The notes under the pieces are model-generated. The model saw only the letters and a program-made list of their open reading frames with translations, had not been told where the DNA came from and made no database searches. DNA of 64,000 nt from Palleronia sp. THAF1 (lineage in GTDB: Bacteria > Pseudomonadota > Alphaproteobacteria > Rhodobacterales > Rhodobacteraceae): positions 1,717,001 to 1,781,000 of the forward strand of contig NZ_CP045420.1 of assembly GCF_009363795.1 (NCBI RefSeq), read 5' to 3'. Of this stretch, positions 1-8,673 are shown piece by piece (position 1 is the stretch's first letter; the number at the start of each line of letters is the position of its first letter). The translations under genes were made by a program, and so were the position numbers.

Positions 1-915
1 CTCGAAGGACTGGAAGAACTCGTTCGAGACCTCGTGGAATGTGAAGCCGCCGATCTCTTCTAGATCGGCCATGGCCTCGTCCTCATCCTGCTGCCAGACC
101 CGTCCGATGATTTGCGCCAGTGCGGGGCCCGAGACCTCGGAGATCGCGGCGCGGTCCTCCTCGGACAGCGAGTCCCACTTGCGCTGGTTCATCAGGAGCG
201 CGATTACCGACTGGCCCATGCCGCCAGGCATCTCAGTCACTTCCTTGAAGATCTCGGCCGTATTCCACGAAACAATGGGCGCCAGCGAGAAGAAGGTACC
301 GTCGACGACGCCCGTGGAGGCCAGCTCGTAGATCTCGGTTACCGGTTTCTGGACGGCGACGGCGCCCACGGCGTCGATCACCGCGCTGGCAGTGGTGGAG
401 GGGGCGCGCAGCTTGAGGCCCGCGAAATCCTCCATCGAAGTGACCGCGTTTCCGCTCGATGTCACGATGGAGGTCGGCGCCGAGGCGAAGACCGTCAGGG
501 GATGAGTGCCCTCAAAAGGATCGTATTGCGCCAGCTGGTCCTCGTAGACCCGGTTGAACACCGGAGCGAGCGTCGCCTGATCCGTCGGCACAAGAAGCGG
601 CAGCTCGCCCATCTCCATCAGCGGGAAGCGGCCCGGCGTGTATCCCGGCAGGATCAGCGTGATGTCGGCCAGCCCGTCACGGGCCACGTCGAACTGGTCG
701 CGTACGGCGCCCACGGTGGCGGGCAGATACTCGATGGTGACGCGCCCCTCGGTCGCTTCCTCGACATTGCCGATCCATTCGCGCAAGGCAGTGTTCAGCG
801 AATGGCTCTCGGGAAACCACGAGGAATAGCGTAGCACGGTCTCTTGCGCAGTCGCTGGAACAGCGCAGAGCGCCCCGATGAGCGCGGTCGTCGCGGCAAG
901 GTGGGTCAGTGTCAT
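1..915 (-). CDS. dctP: TRAP transporter substrate-binding protein DctP (C-terminus cut by window edge)
   Basis: Periplasmic solute receptor of a tripartite ATP-independent transporter. Reading leftward from an ATG at 915 (preceded by AGGGAGG) the protein begins with a Sec signal peptide ending near AVPATAQ, then shows the DctP fold signatures: a mature N-terminus YSSWFPESHSL, a central GLKLRAPSTT segment containing the conserved Arg that binds carboxylates, and VVDGTFFSL. About 305 residues are visible and the frame is still open at base 1. It follows DctQ and DctM in the same operon, so it is the receptor of that system. The ligand is probably an organic acid that feeds the neighbouring CoA-ligase pathway (inference). 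Confidence 0.9.
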   Translation of the reverse strand, partial: MTLTHLAATTALIGALCAVPATAQETVLRYSSWFPESHSLNTALREWIGNVEEATEGRVTIEYLPATVGAVRDQFDVARDGLADITLILPGYTPGRFPLMEMGELPLLVPTDQATLAPVFNRVYEDQLAQYDPFEGTHPLTVFASAPTSIVTSSGNAVTSMEDFAGLKLRAPSTTASAVIDAVGAVAVQKPVTEIYELASTGVVDGTFFSLAPIVSWNTAEIFKEVTEMPGGMGQSVIALLMNQRKWDSLSEEDRAAISEVSGPALAQIIGRVWQQDEDEAMADLEEIGGFTFHEVSNEFFQSFE

Positions 916-968
916 GGTCAGGTCCTCCCTAGGGTGCCCGGACAAGGTCCCGAGCGGTTTAAAATGCG

Positions 969-2258
969 TCAGAAAAACAGTCGCGGCAGGAAAAGCGCGA
1001 GCGCAGGCACCAGACCGATCAGGATCAGCCGAGCGATATCGGCGGCGATGAAGGGCACGATGCCTCGGATGATGGTACCGAGCTTCACGTCCGGCACCAC
1101 AGACTTGAGTATGAAAAGATTAATGCCGATGGGGGGCGTAATGAGCCCCAGCTCGACCAGCATCACGACCATTATGCCGAACCAAACCGGATCGTAGCCG
1201 AGGTTCGTCACGATCGGGAAGAACATCGGCAGCGTCAGCAACATCATGGCGAGACTGTCTAGGACGCAGCCCAGCAGGATGTAGATCAGGCAGATGATGA
1301 GCATGACCATGGGCGCCGACAAGTCGCCGTCCTGTACGACGCTCAGAACGCCCCGGTGCGCGCCAGTGAGATTGATGAATTCGGCGAAGATCTTAGCCCC
1401 AATGATGAGGGCGAAGAGGACCGCCGTGGTCTCGGCCGAGTCGACGAGGACACGCGTCAGCCGCCGCAATGGCATGCGCCGCAGGAGCGCGAAGAACAAA
1501 GCGCCCGACGCGCCGATGCCGGCCGCCTCGGTCGCCGTGAAGAACCCCGCGTAGATGCCGCCGAGGACCACGATGAACAGAACGCCGACGGTCCAGGTGC
1601 GCGATACCGCGGCCCAGCGTTCGGCGCGGGTGGCCCTTTCGGTCTCGGGGGCTGCACCGGGATCGCGCGAGATGGTCCAGCGCACGGCGAGGATGTAGCC
1701 TACCATGCCGATCAGGCCCGGAACGATTCCGGCAGCGAAGAGCGCGCCGATATTGGTTTCGGTGGTGATGCCATAGACCACCATGATGATCGACGGCGGG
1801 ATCAGGATGCCGAGGGTGCCGCCCGCCGCTACGGTGGCAGTGGCCAGCCGGTCCGAATATCCGAAATCACGCATGGGCGGGATCGCCACGCGTCCCATGG
1901 TGACCGCGGTCGCCACGGAAGAGCCGCAGACGGCCGCGAAGCCGCCGCAGGACAGGATCGTCGCCATCCCCAGCCCGCCCTTGCGGTGGCCGATGAAGAC
2001 CTGCGCGGCGCGGAACAACTCCTGCGCGATCCCCGCGGCAGCGATCAGATTGCCCATCAGGATGAAGAGCGGGATCACCGCGAGATTGTAGTTCAGCGTC
2101 GAGCTGACCGCAGACAGGCCGATCATGGCAAGGGCCGGCGAGAGCCCGACCGTGAGGGCGTAGCCCGCCATACCGGTTAAGCCCAGCGCAAGGGCGATAG
2201 GCACCCGCAGGAAGATCAGTGCGAAGGCGCAGAGAAATCCCAGACCCGCCGTCAGCAT
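969..2258 (-). CDS. dctM: TRAP transporter large permease DctM
   Basis: Membrane subunit (429 residues) that carries the solute with Na+. It has about 12 hydrophobic segments from the first residues (MLTAGLGFLCAFALIF) and the DctM family motifs, including GSSVATAVTMG, GGTLGILIPPS and a C-terminal ITPPIGINLF. The start at 2258 is chosen because its ATG overlaps the TGA of DctQ (ATGA) and gives an N-terminus typical of the family. A longer open frame to 2585 has a composition unlike protein. It is co-transcribed with DctQ and DctP. Confidence 0.93.
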   Translation of the reverse strand: MLTAGLGFLCAFALIFLRVPIALALGLTGMAGYALTVGLSPALAMIGLSAVSSTLNYNLAVIPLFILMGNLIAAAGIAQELFRAAQVFIGHRKGGLGMATILSCGGFAAVCGSSVATAVTMGRVAIPPMRDFGYSDRLATATVAAGGTLGILIPPSIIMVVYGITTETNIGALFAAGIVPGLIGMVGYILAVRWTISRDPGAAPETERATRAERWAAVSRTWTVGVLFIVVLGGIYAGFFTATEAAGIGASGALFFALLRRMPLRRLTRVLVDSAETTAVLFALIIGAKIFAEFINLTGAHRGVLSVVQDGDLSAPMVMLIICLIYILLGCVLDSLAMMLLTLPMFFPIVTNLGYDPVWFGIMVVMLVELGLITPPIGINLFILKSVVPDVKLGTIIRGIVPFIAADIARLILIGLVPALALFLPRLFF

Positions 2259-2791
2259 CACTCGATACCCTTCTTGGCGTCCTGCGCATCGGCATCCGGC
2301 AGCCGCCTGGGCGCCGCGATCACCAGCGCCAGACGGGCGAGATAAGCCGCTGCCGTCACGCCGCAGAGTAGCGCCATGGCGTAGTAGACCGGGCCGAGGG
2401 GGAGGCGCAGGTAGGGTGTCACGTCGCCGTAGCCAGTGACCCGTTCGCCAAGGATCCAGATCCGCCAAGCCAGAGCACCGAAGGCGAGCGTCCCGATGAC
2501 CGCGGCGAGGACGCGCTGCAAGCGCCGCGCAGCCCGGCCCATGAAGCCGTCGAGCAGATCGACCGAAATATGCGTGTCGCGCCAAGCAACGCGCGGGTAG
2601 AGCAGGAAGGTGATCGCGACGAGGGCCAGCTCGGTCAGCTCGGTCGCCCCCGGTACCGGCGCATCGAATAGGTTGCGCCCGATCACATCCGCCAGCGTCA
2701 GAAGCGCGGTCAGCAGCAGAACGATACCTGGACCCAATCCCAGCGCGAGGGCAAGGCGGTCGTTCGCCGTGGTGGGCGCGTCAGGTTCCAT
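2258..2791 (-). CDS. dctQ: TRAP transporter small permease DctQ
   Basis: Small four-helix membrane subunit (177 residues from the ATG at 2791) that joins DctM to form the transport pore. Hydrophobic helices begin near LALGLGPGIVLLLTALLTL, and the first periplasmic stretch has the usual IGRNLFDAPVPGATELTE pattern. The ATG at 2791 has GGCGGAG upstream; an in-frame GTG at 2809 is an alternative. The gene overlaps the end of the TetR gene and its stop overlaps the DctM start, so regulator and transporter are translationally coupled. Confidence 0.88.
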   Translation of the reverse strand: MEPDAPTTANDRLALALGLGPGIVLLLTALLTLADVIGRNLFDAPVPGATELTELALVAITFLLYPRVAWRDTHISVDLLDGFMGRAARRLQRVLAAVIGTLAFGALAWRIWILGERVTGYGDVTPYLRLPLGPVYYAMALLCGVTAAAYLARLALVIAAPRRLPDADAQDAKKGIE

Positions 2792-3476
2792 CGGGGCGCT
2801 CCGCCGCACCCAGCATCATCAGCGTCGAGCGCGTGACATGGGCTGCGATCTCATGCGGCTCCAGACGCCCGCCCTCGACAAACCAGAATGCCATCCAGGT
2901 GACCGAGCCGCCCAGCTCGAGCGCGCTCAGTAGCGGATCGGAGGTACTGAGCGTGCCCTCGTCCCGGCCGCGCTCGAGGAAGGCGGCCAGCATGTGGAAG
3001 AAGGCGCGCCGCGCCTCGTTGACCCGGTACGCATCCTCGGCCGGCAATGCCTTGTCCTCGCGGGTGTGGACGGCGATGTAGCGCTGATATTTCAGGACGG
3101 TGGTGACATAGCGCTCGACGACCAGAGCCAGCGTCGTGCGGGTGTCGAGCCCCAGATCGAGGGCGCCCTTGACCGCCTTGTGGACCTCCGCGATGCCCAT
3201 CTCGCAGATCGCGACCAGAAGCTCGGTCTTCGAGCGGAAATTGGCGTAGATCAGCGCCTTGGAGAACCCCATTTCCTCGGCCACCTGATCCAGCGTCGTC
3301 TTGGCATATCCACGTTCGTGGAACAGGCGCGCGGCCGTGTCGAGGATGCGCTCGCGCTTGGGCCCCTCGTTCGCGCCTCGGACAGTGCGCTGACGGCGCG
3401 GCGGTCGGCCGCGCGGGGCGCTCGTCCCGCGTGCTTCGGTCTCCTGCGACGGTTGGGTGTCCGCGGTCTTGCTCAT
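2781..3476 (-). CDS. TetR/AcrR-family transcriptional regulator
   Basis: DNA-binding repressor of 231 residues. After a basic, low-complexity N-terminus of about 45 residues comes a TetR helix-turn-helix (LDTAARLFHERGYAKTTL, then AEEMGFSKALIYANF). The C-terminal ligand domain ends with a VTWMAFWFVEGG segment. The TetR gene at 20759 has the matching VSWTTFWFKPGG, so the two look like paralogues. The gene sits inside the operon it probably controls: its ATG overlaps the upstream MaoC stop (ATGA) and its end overlaps DctQ. The likely operators are the TAC-N6-GTA palindromes at 6905 and 6980, and the effector is probably an acyl-CoA (inference from family and context). Confidence 0.9.
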   Translation of the reverse strand: MSKTADTQPSQETEARGTSAPRGRPPRRQRTVRGANEGPKRERILDTAARLFHERGYAKTTLDQVAEEMGFSKALIYANFRSKTELLVAICEMGIAEVHKAVKGALDLGLDTRTTLALVVERYVTTVLKYQRYIAVHTREDKALPAEDAYRVNEARRAFFHMLAAFLERGRDEGTLSTSDPLLSALELGGSVTWMAFWFVEGGRLEPHEIAAHVTRSTLMMLGAAERPDGT

Positions 3477-4003
3477 AACGACATGATATCCCGCACCTCG
3501 CGCATGTAGCGCGTCCCGCTCTCGGTATCGCTGACCACGACCTCGTGGCGCACGTAGCGCCGCCCGCGTTTCTCGAACTTGTCGATGGCCTCGGCACGGA
3601 TGGTCACAGTGGCGCCCACAAAGATCGGCGCGAAGATCTCGGTCTCGTGCATCGTATGCACCGAGCCAATGGCGAAGGGCTTGGTGTGGTCGAATTGCAC
3701 GGACAGCACGAAATGGCTCATCATCAGCGGCGGGACGATGGCGCCGCCAAAGGGGCTTTCCCCCTCGATCCGCCAGGTGTTCATTCGCCAACCCTCGTAC
3801 CACGGGTTATAGTCCTCGACCGCGTCGGCATAGAGGATCACCAGCTCGGGCGTCACGGTCAGGTCGCGCTCCAGCACGTCGCTGACGGCGATCATGTCCC
3901 AGTAGGTCTGGCTGTCTTCTTTCAGGCTCTCGACGAAGGCCCGTTCCTGCGCGATCTGCAGCTCAGTCATCGGGCGCAGGTCGTCCGTCTTCGGATCGCT
4001 CAT
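3473..4003 (-). CDS. MaoC/FAS1-like dehydratase, hot-dog fold (first of a pair)
   Basis: A 176-residue hot-dog-fold protein of the MaoC/FAS1-like dehydratase type, which hydrates enoyl-CoA or dehydrates 3-hydroxyacyl-CoA. The stretch VEDYNPWYEGWRM resembles the hydratase region where Asp/Asn and His act, but here the usual His is not obvious; GGAIVPPLMMSHFVLSV is the substrate-tunnel helix. Its start overlaps the stop of the second MaoC gene (ATGA). Adjacent MaoC pairs often form heteromers in which only one partner carries the catalytic dyad, as in steroid side-chain degradation (established for that family), and this pair may do the same. Confidence 0.75.
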   Translation of the reverse strand: MSDPKTDDLRPMTELQIAQERAFVESLKEDSQTYWDMIAVSDVLERDLTVTPELVILYADAVEDYNPWYEGWRMNTWRIEGESPFGGAIVPPLMMSHFVLSVQFDHTKPFAIGSVHTMHETEIFAPIFVGATVTIRAEAIDKFEKRGRRYVRHEVVVSDTESGTRYMREVRDIMSL

Positions 4004-4428
4004 GAGGTCACTCCCACATCTGCTTCGACGGTGCCGACCGTCTTGGTCTCGCCGCTCTCGTTCTTGGCCCAGACATCCAGCGTGAAGCGGAAGCCCCCGC
4101 CCTTAGGCGCCTTGCCCGTGACGCGGCCGCCGGTTTCGATCACCTCGTTCGCGGTGGTCGAGGCGACATATTTGCAGGTGATCTTGGCGCCGGTGAACAT
4201 GGCCTCGCCCAGCCAGGCCACGCACATCTCGGCGATATAGGCCGAGCTCATCTCGCCTGTCTGGATCGGCGCCGGCAGGCCTGTCTCGGCGGCATAGACC
4301 GGGTCCCAATGGTTCGGATTAAACCGCCCCCAGAGGCGCGAGCCCATCAGCTGGATCGCCGCCTTCTTCTTGACGCCCACCAGCTCGAAGCCGACGGGCG
4401 TGTCAGGCGTGATGCGGTATTTCTCCAT
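4000..4428 (-). CDS. MaoC-family dehydratase (second of a pair)
   Basis: A 142-residue hot-dog protein, starting at the ATG at 4428 (MEKYRITPDTPVG) with GAAAGGACC just upstream. The NPNHWDPVYAAETGLPAPI region has the MaoC signature in which Asn/Asp and His near NHWD are placed to act on a 3-hydroxyacyl-CoA, followed by QTGEMSSAYIAEM. The N-terminus could also be read from 4446. It is tightly linked to the SDR upstream and the other MaoC gene downstream, which fits one hydration/oxidation step of a beta-oxidation-like pathway. Confidence 0.78.
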   Translation of the reverse strand: MEKYRITPDTPVGFELVGVKKKAAIQLMGSRLWGRFNPNHWDPVYAAETGLPAPIQTGEMSSAYIAEMCVAWLGEAMFTGAKITCKYVASTTANEVIETGGRVTGKAPKGGGFRFTLDVWAKNESGETKTVGTVEADVGVTS

Positions 4429-4439
4429 TCGAGGTCCTT

Positions 4440-5186
4440 TCAGCATTTCGGGCCGCCGGTCACGTAGAGGATCTGGCCGGAGACGAAGTCAGAGCGCGCG
4501 TCGCAGAAGAACGACACGGCGTGGGCGATGTCCTCGGGCGTGCCGAGGCGGCCCATGGGGATGCCGGCGAGCGCCGTGCGCTCCATCTCGTCCACGCCCT
4601 CGCCGATGCGGTCCGACATGCCGTCGATCATGGGCGTCAGCGTCAGGCCCGGCGCCACAGCGTTAACGGTGATCCCGAAACGGCCCAGCTCGACCGCGAG
4701 CGATTTCGTCAGGCCATGCAGCCCCGCCTTGGCCGCGGAATAGGCCGACAGGCCGGTCTCGCCCAGCGCGCCGGTGGACGTGAGGTTGACGATCCGCCCG
4801 GTTCCGGCGTCCCGCATGCCCTGCTGCGCGGCCTTGCTCATGTTCCAGGCGCCGGCGAGGTTCACGTCGATCGCCGCGCGCCAGTCCTCGACCGTGCTGC
4901 GCCGGAGCGTGCCCTCGCGCATCAGCCCGGCGTTGTTGACGAGGACCGTGGGCGCGCCCAGCGCCTCGGCGATCTCGGCGACCGCGGCCTCGCAAGCAGG
5001 CAGATCGGAGACATCCGCGGCGGCGGCATGGGCGCGGACGCCCAGCGCCTCGATCTCGGCGGCGACCGGATCGCAGGCCTCGCGGGCCAGATCGACCAGG
5101 CCGATGTCGAAGCCGTCGCGGGCAAGGCGCAGAGCGATGGCCGCTCCGATGCCGCGAGCGCCGCCGGTGATCAGCGCGGCGCTCAT
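4440..5186 (-). CDS. Short-chain dehydrogenase/reductase (FabG-like)
   Basis: A 248-residue classical SDR that interconverts a hydroxyl and a keto group using NAD(P). It shows the Rossmann motif TGGARGIG near the N-terminus, NNAG in the middle, the catalytic Ser followed by YSAAK (Tyr and Lys of the active site), and the C-terminal SGQILYVTGGP. The start ATG overlaps the TGA of the acyl-CoA ligase. With the MaoC pair it could hydrate and oxidise a CoA ester, or it could oxidise an alcohol released from a lactone or ester; sequence alone does not decide. Confidence 0.9.
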   Translation of the reverse strand: MSAALITGGARGIGAAIALRLARDGFDIGLVDLAREACDPVAAEIEALGVRAHAAAADVSDLPACEAAVAEIAEALGAPTVLVNNAGLMREGTLRRSTVEDWRAAIDVNLAGAWNMSKAAQQGMRDAGTGRIVNLTSTGALGETGLSAYSAAKAGLHGLTKSLAVELGRFGITVNAVAPGLTLTPMIDGMSDRIGEGVDEMERTALAGIPMGRLGTPEDIAHAVSFFCDARSDFVSGQILYVTGGPKC

Positions 5187-6865
5187 GCCTCGATCCCCAG
5201 CGTCTGAACGGCGCGTTCGCTCAGGAGAAACTTGCGGGCCCGCCCCGAAGGCGTCACCGGCAGGTCCGCCTCCGCGATGAACAGCACATGAGCCGGCACC
5301 TTGAAGCGCGCGAGCTTTTCGCGGCAGAGGTCCGTCAGGTCCTCGGCAGTCACCTGCCCCCCGTCCCGCAGAACGATGTAGGCCACGCCGATCTCACCCA
5401 TCCGCGCGTCGGGGACCGGGACGACATGGGCCTGCATCACGTCGCCATGGGCGGTCAGCACATCCTCGATCTCGGTCGGCATCACCTGCTCGCCGCCCAT
5501 CCGGTAGGATTCCTTGGTCCGGCCGTCGAGCACCAGATAATCGTCGTCCAGCATCCGGCCCAGATCGCCGGTGCGCAGCCAGCCGTCGGCCGTGAAGGTC
5601 TTCGCCGTCTCTTCTGGCTTGTTGTAGTAGCCCTGCGTCACGCACAGACCGCGCGCCTGCAACTCGCCGGTCTCGCCCTTGGGCATCTCTGCGCCCGTCT
5701 CGGCGTCGGCAACGCGGTAGAGGACCAGCTTGCCGTTCAAATCGTCCGAGCCTGCGGGCCCGGCGTCCCGCATCCGGCCATTGGTGGTCTGCAAGGTGGA
5801 GACCGGATCGCCCACGCGGGTCATGGACATGGTCGCCGTGACCTCGCTCATGCCGTAGCCGGTCGTCAGCTCCACCGGCCCGAAATGCGCCCGGATCTCG
5901 TCCCAGATGCCCTTGGGACTGCGCTGTCCCGAGGAGATGACCGAGACGAGGCTGGGCATGGGCGTCGGGTTGGCCTTCAGATGATCGAGGATCGCCAACG
6001 TCATCGTCGGCACAAGCAGGATATCGTTGGCTTCGTGGCGGACGACGGCGTCGACCGTTGTATCACCTGCGAAGGACGTCCGCGGGATGATCGCCCCGCC
6101 GACCCAGGGTACCGTCAGCATACCCTCGACGTAGCCATAGACGTGATACATCGGCAGCGAGAAGAGAACGCGCCAGCCATCACCGAAACCCCGCGTCAGA
6201 ACGCTGGTAAAGGCGGCGCGGGTGAGCATGTCGTGCGTCATCAGCACGCCCTTGGGCTGACCCGTGGTGCCGGAGGTGTAGATGATATCGCTGACAAGGC
6301 TGACGTCCGTCTCGATCTCGGCGGGCGCGGGGCCAGTCAGTTCCGACAGGGACATCGCAGAGGCCCGGCTGTCATCGGCCACCACGACCCGCTCCAGCCG
6401 CGGCAGAACCCTGCCGCCGCCAGACGCCTCCCAGCCGGGGGCGATGTTGTCCAGCATCGACAGATAATCGAGGTCCTTGAACCCGGACATGGTGATTAGG
6501 ACCTTGGCGTCCGACTGCTCCAGCACATAGGCGAGCTCGTCGCGGCGGTTGAGGAAGTTGATCGGCAGCGCGACCGCCCCGAGGCGCGAGATCGCGTATT
6601 TGATCCAGACGAACTCGGGGTGGTTGGCAATCAGAAGGGCCACGTGCTCGCCCTGCCCCACCCCGAGCCGCGCGAGGCCGCCGGCCACTTCGCGTGAGCG
6701 GCGGATGACCTCGGCGTAGGTGAATGCGCCATCGTCCGTGAGGATATAGGGGCGATCCGGGGTGCGTTCGCCAGCGCGGTCGAGCACCTCGTGCAGCATT
6801 AGGGGCGTCCACGAGGGATAGGCCTCCAGAACCGCTGCGTGCCGCTCGGCAAATGGCTTCGTCAT
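5183..6865 (-). CDS. AMP-dependent acyl-CoA synthetase/ligase (first gene of left operon)
   Basis: A 560-residue ANL-superfamily enzyme that activates a carboxylic acid to its CoA thioester through an acyl-AMP. It has the P-loop YTSGTTGQPKG, the TGYGMSE motif, GWLRTGDLG and the hinge/C-terminal GRTKESYRMGGEQ with a catalytic Lys near PSGRARK. The ATG at 6865 is preceded by GGGAGGTGC; an upstream in-frame start at 6934 would run through the operator. The gene heads an operon reading left and diverges from a crotonase. Two TAC-N6-GTA operators lie between them. Confidence 0.93.
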   Translation of the reverse strand: MTKPFAERHAAVLEAYPSWTPLMLHEVLDRAGERTPDRPYILTDDGAFTYAEVIRRSREVAGGLARLGVGQGEHVALLIANHPEFVWIKYAISRLGAVALPINFLNRRDELAYVLEQSDAKVLITMSGFKDLDYLSMLDNIAPGWEASGGGRVLPRLERVVVADDSRASAMSLSELTGPAPAEIETDVSLVSDIIYTSGTTGQPKGVLMTHDMLTRAAFTSVLTRGFGDGWRVLFSLPMYHVYGYVEGMLTVPWVGGAIIPRTSFAGDTTVDAVVRHEANDILLVPTMTLAILDHLKANPTPMPSLVSVISSGQRSPKGIWDEIRAHFGPVELTTGYGMSEVTATMSMTRVGDPVSTLQTTNGRMRDAGPAGSDDLNGKLVLYRVADAETGAEMPKGETGELQARGLCVTQGYYNKPEETAKTFTADGWLRTGDLGRMLDDDYLVLDGRTKESYRMGGEQVMPTEIEDVLTAHGDVMQAHVVPVPDARMGEIGVAYIVLRDGGQVTAEDLTDLCREKLARFKVPAHVLFIAEADLPVTPSGRARKFLLSERAVQTLGIEA

Positions 6866-6904
6866 GCTGCACCTCCCAGTCGGCCAATTCGATGCCGACA
6901 GGTA

Positions 6905-6920
6905 TATACTGACACGTATA
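6905..6920. promoter_or_regulatory. Palindromic operator TATAC-N6-GTATA (site 1)
   Basis: TATACTGACACGTATA is a perfect 5-bp inverted repeat with a 6-bp spacer in the divergent promoter region between the acyl-CoA ligase and the crotonase. TATAAT at 6917-6922 overlaps the right half, so a bound repressor would cover a possible -10 box. Matching sites occur at 6980, 20652 and 21395. A TetR protein of this window is the likely ligand (inference). Confidence 0.7.
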
Positions 6921-6979
6921 ATTTCTCTAAGCAATTTTTTAGGTACCGTGCGAAAATAACGTCCCTTGCCGTTTAAAGA

Positions 6980-6995
6980 GATACGCGCCAGTATA
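6980..6995. promoter_or_regulatory. Palindromic operator, degenerate (site 2)
   Basis: GATACGCGCCAGTATA matches site 1 in ATAC-N6-GTAT and keeps the C at spacer position 4. It lies about 35 bp upstream of the crotonase ATG, where it could control the rightward operon separately from site 1. Confidence 0.6.
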
Positions 6996-7029
6996 TTGAC
7001 CGAGAACCGCTGACGGACGGAGCCGTTGC

Positions 7030-7830
7030 ATGACCCTGGACAGCTATGAGACGATTTCCTTCTCGCGGCGCGGGCGGGTCCTGACGGCCACCTTGAACCG
7101 ACCCGAGGCGCGGAACGCCGCCAATGCGCAGCTCCATGCGGAACTGGCGCGCCTCTTTCCCGATCTCGATGCCGATCCGGGCAGCGACGTCATCGTCCTG
7201 ACCGGTGCGGGCGAGTCCTTCTCCGCCGGCGGCGATCTGAAGTGGATGCAGGACGCCATCGACAAGCCGGCGAAGTTTCACCAGACGATCCGTGAGGCGC
7301 GGCAGATCATCCTCGGGCAGCTCTCCATGGAAAAGCCGCTGATTGCGCGCGTCAACGGCGCGGCGATGGGGCTGGGCGCATCTCTGGCGATCTCCTCGGA
7401 CATCGCGATCGCCACTACGGAGGCCAAGATCGGCGATCCGCACGTCAGTGTCGGTCTGGTGGCGGCGGACGGGGGCGCGCTGCTCTGGCCGCAGATGGCC
7501 GGCTATCTGCGGGCCCGCGAGTATCTGCTGACCGGCGCGCCCATCCCCGCCCCACGCGCTGTCGAGCTCGGCCTCCTCAGCGATGCCGTGCCCCCCGCCG
7601 ATCTTGACGATCGGGTGGACACCCTGGCCGACCGCCTCGCCCAAGGGGCGACGAAGGCGATCCGCTGGACCAAGATGGCGATCAACCGCCCCCTCGTCGC
7701 CCATGCCCAGACCCATATGGATGCAGGCTTCGCCTACGAGATCCTGTCCAACGAGACCGACGAGCACGCCGAAGCGGTCAGGGCCTATGCCGAAGGTCGG
7801 CGCCCCAACTTTTCAAGCGAGACAGGATGA
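7030..7830 (+). CDS. Crotonase-fold protein lacking both catalytic glutamates
   Basis: A 266-residue member of the enoyl-CoA hydratase/isomerase superfamily. The CoA-binding and oxyanion-hole segments are clear (LNRPEARNAAN, TGAGESFSAGGDLKWM, GAAMGLGASLA). At the two positions that hold Glu in classical hydratases (Glu144 and Glu164 of the rat enzyme) it has Ser118 (GLGAS) and His138 (GDPHV). It is therefore unlikely to be an ordinary hydratase; isomerase, C-C hydrolase or lyase activity on a CoA ester is possible. It is the first gene of a rightward operon with the cyclase and BKACE genes. Confidence 0.88.
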   Translation: MTLDSYETISFSRRGRVLTATLNRPEARNAANAQLHAELARLFPDLDADPGSDVIVLTGAGESFSAGGDLKWMQDAIDKPAKFHQTIREARQIILGQLSMEKPLIARVNGAAMGLGASLAISSDIAIATTEAKIGDPHVSVGLVAADGGALLWPQMAGYLRAREYLLTGAPIPAPRAVELGLLSDAVPPADLDDRVDTLADRLAQGATKAIRWTKMAINRPLVAHAQTHMDAGFAYEILSNETDEHAEAVRAYAEGRRPNFSSETG

Positions 7831-7894
7831 GCGTTCTTCCTCCATCCTTCTCGTCTATCGCCACGTCGCACCAGAATGCCCGCCAGGAGAACCC

Positions 7895-8671
7895 ATGTCC
7901 CGCCGTTTGATCGATCTTTCCGTGGCTCTGGAAGCCGAGATACAGTCCGATCCGCCGCCGATGCTGCCGCAAATCGAGTATTTCGATCACAAGGACACCG
8001 CCCAGCAGATGGCCTCCTTCTTTCCCGGGCTGACGCCGGATCAGCTTCCGGGTGGCGACGGCTGGGCGCTAGAGAAGCTGACGATCTACACCCACAACGG
8101 CACCCATCTGGATGCGCCCTATCACCACCACTCCACCATGAGCGGCGGTGAGCGCGCGATCACCATCGACGAGGTGCCGCTCGACTGGTGCCTTGCGCCG
8201 GGGGTGAAGCTCGACTTCCGGGACCGACCCGATGGGCACATGGTCACGCCCGCCGAGATAGACGCCGAGCTGGAGCGCATCGGTTATACGCTGCGGGAGC
8301 GGGATATCGTTCTGGTGAACACCTCCGCCGGCGCCGCCTACGGTCAGCCCGACTACCTGTCCAAGGGCTGCGGGATGGGGCGGGACGCGACCCTGCATCT
8401 GCTGGAGCAGGGCGTGCGGGTCACCGGCACCGACGCCTGGAGCTGGGACGCGCCCTTCGGCGTCACCGCCGAGCGTTTTGCCAGGGACGGCGATCCGTCA
8501 ATCATTTGGGAAGGACACCGCGCTTCGATGGAGATCGGCTATTGCCACATCGAGAAGCTGGCCAACCTCGACCAGCTTCCGCCCAGCGGGTTCACCGTTT
8601 CCTGCTTTCCGTTCAAGATCAAGGCGGCCTCAGCGGGCTTCGTGCGCGCCGTCGCCATTCTGGAGGACTGA
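7895..8671 (+). CDS. Cyclase-family (PF04199, KynB-like) metal-dependent hydrolase
   Basis: A 258-residue protein of the family that includes arylformamidase KynB and isatin hydrolase. The metal-binding motif HNGTHLDAPYHHH is present in full near residues 65-77. The ATG at 7895 follows CAGGAGAACCC; a longer open frame reaching back to 7583 overlaps the crotonase and is not protein-like. Family members hydrolyse amides or cyclic substrates, so ring opening in this pathway is reasonable but not shown. BKACE starts three bases after the stop. Confidence 0.87.
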   Translation: MSRRLIDLSVALEAEIQSDPPPMLPQIEYFDHKDTAQQMASFFPGLTPDQLPGGDGWALEKLTIYTHNGTHLDAPYHHHSTMSGGERAITIDEVPLDWCLAPGVKLDFRDRPDGHMVTPAEIDAELERIGYTLRERDIVLVNTSAGAAYGQPDYLSKGCGMGRDATLHLLEQGVRVTGTDAWSWDAPFGVTAERFARDGDPSIIWEGHRASMEIGYCHIEKLANLDQLPPSGFTVSCFPFKIKAASAGFVRAVAILED

Positions 8672-8673
8672 CC

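Noticed and set aside
112-834. A 240-codon plus-strand frame at the window start
   Set aside because: It lies antisense to the DctP gene, whose protein has a clear signal peptide and family motifs.
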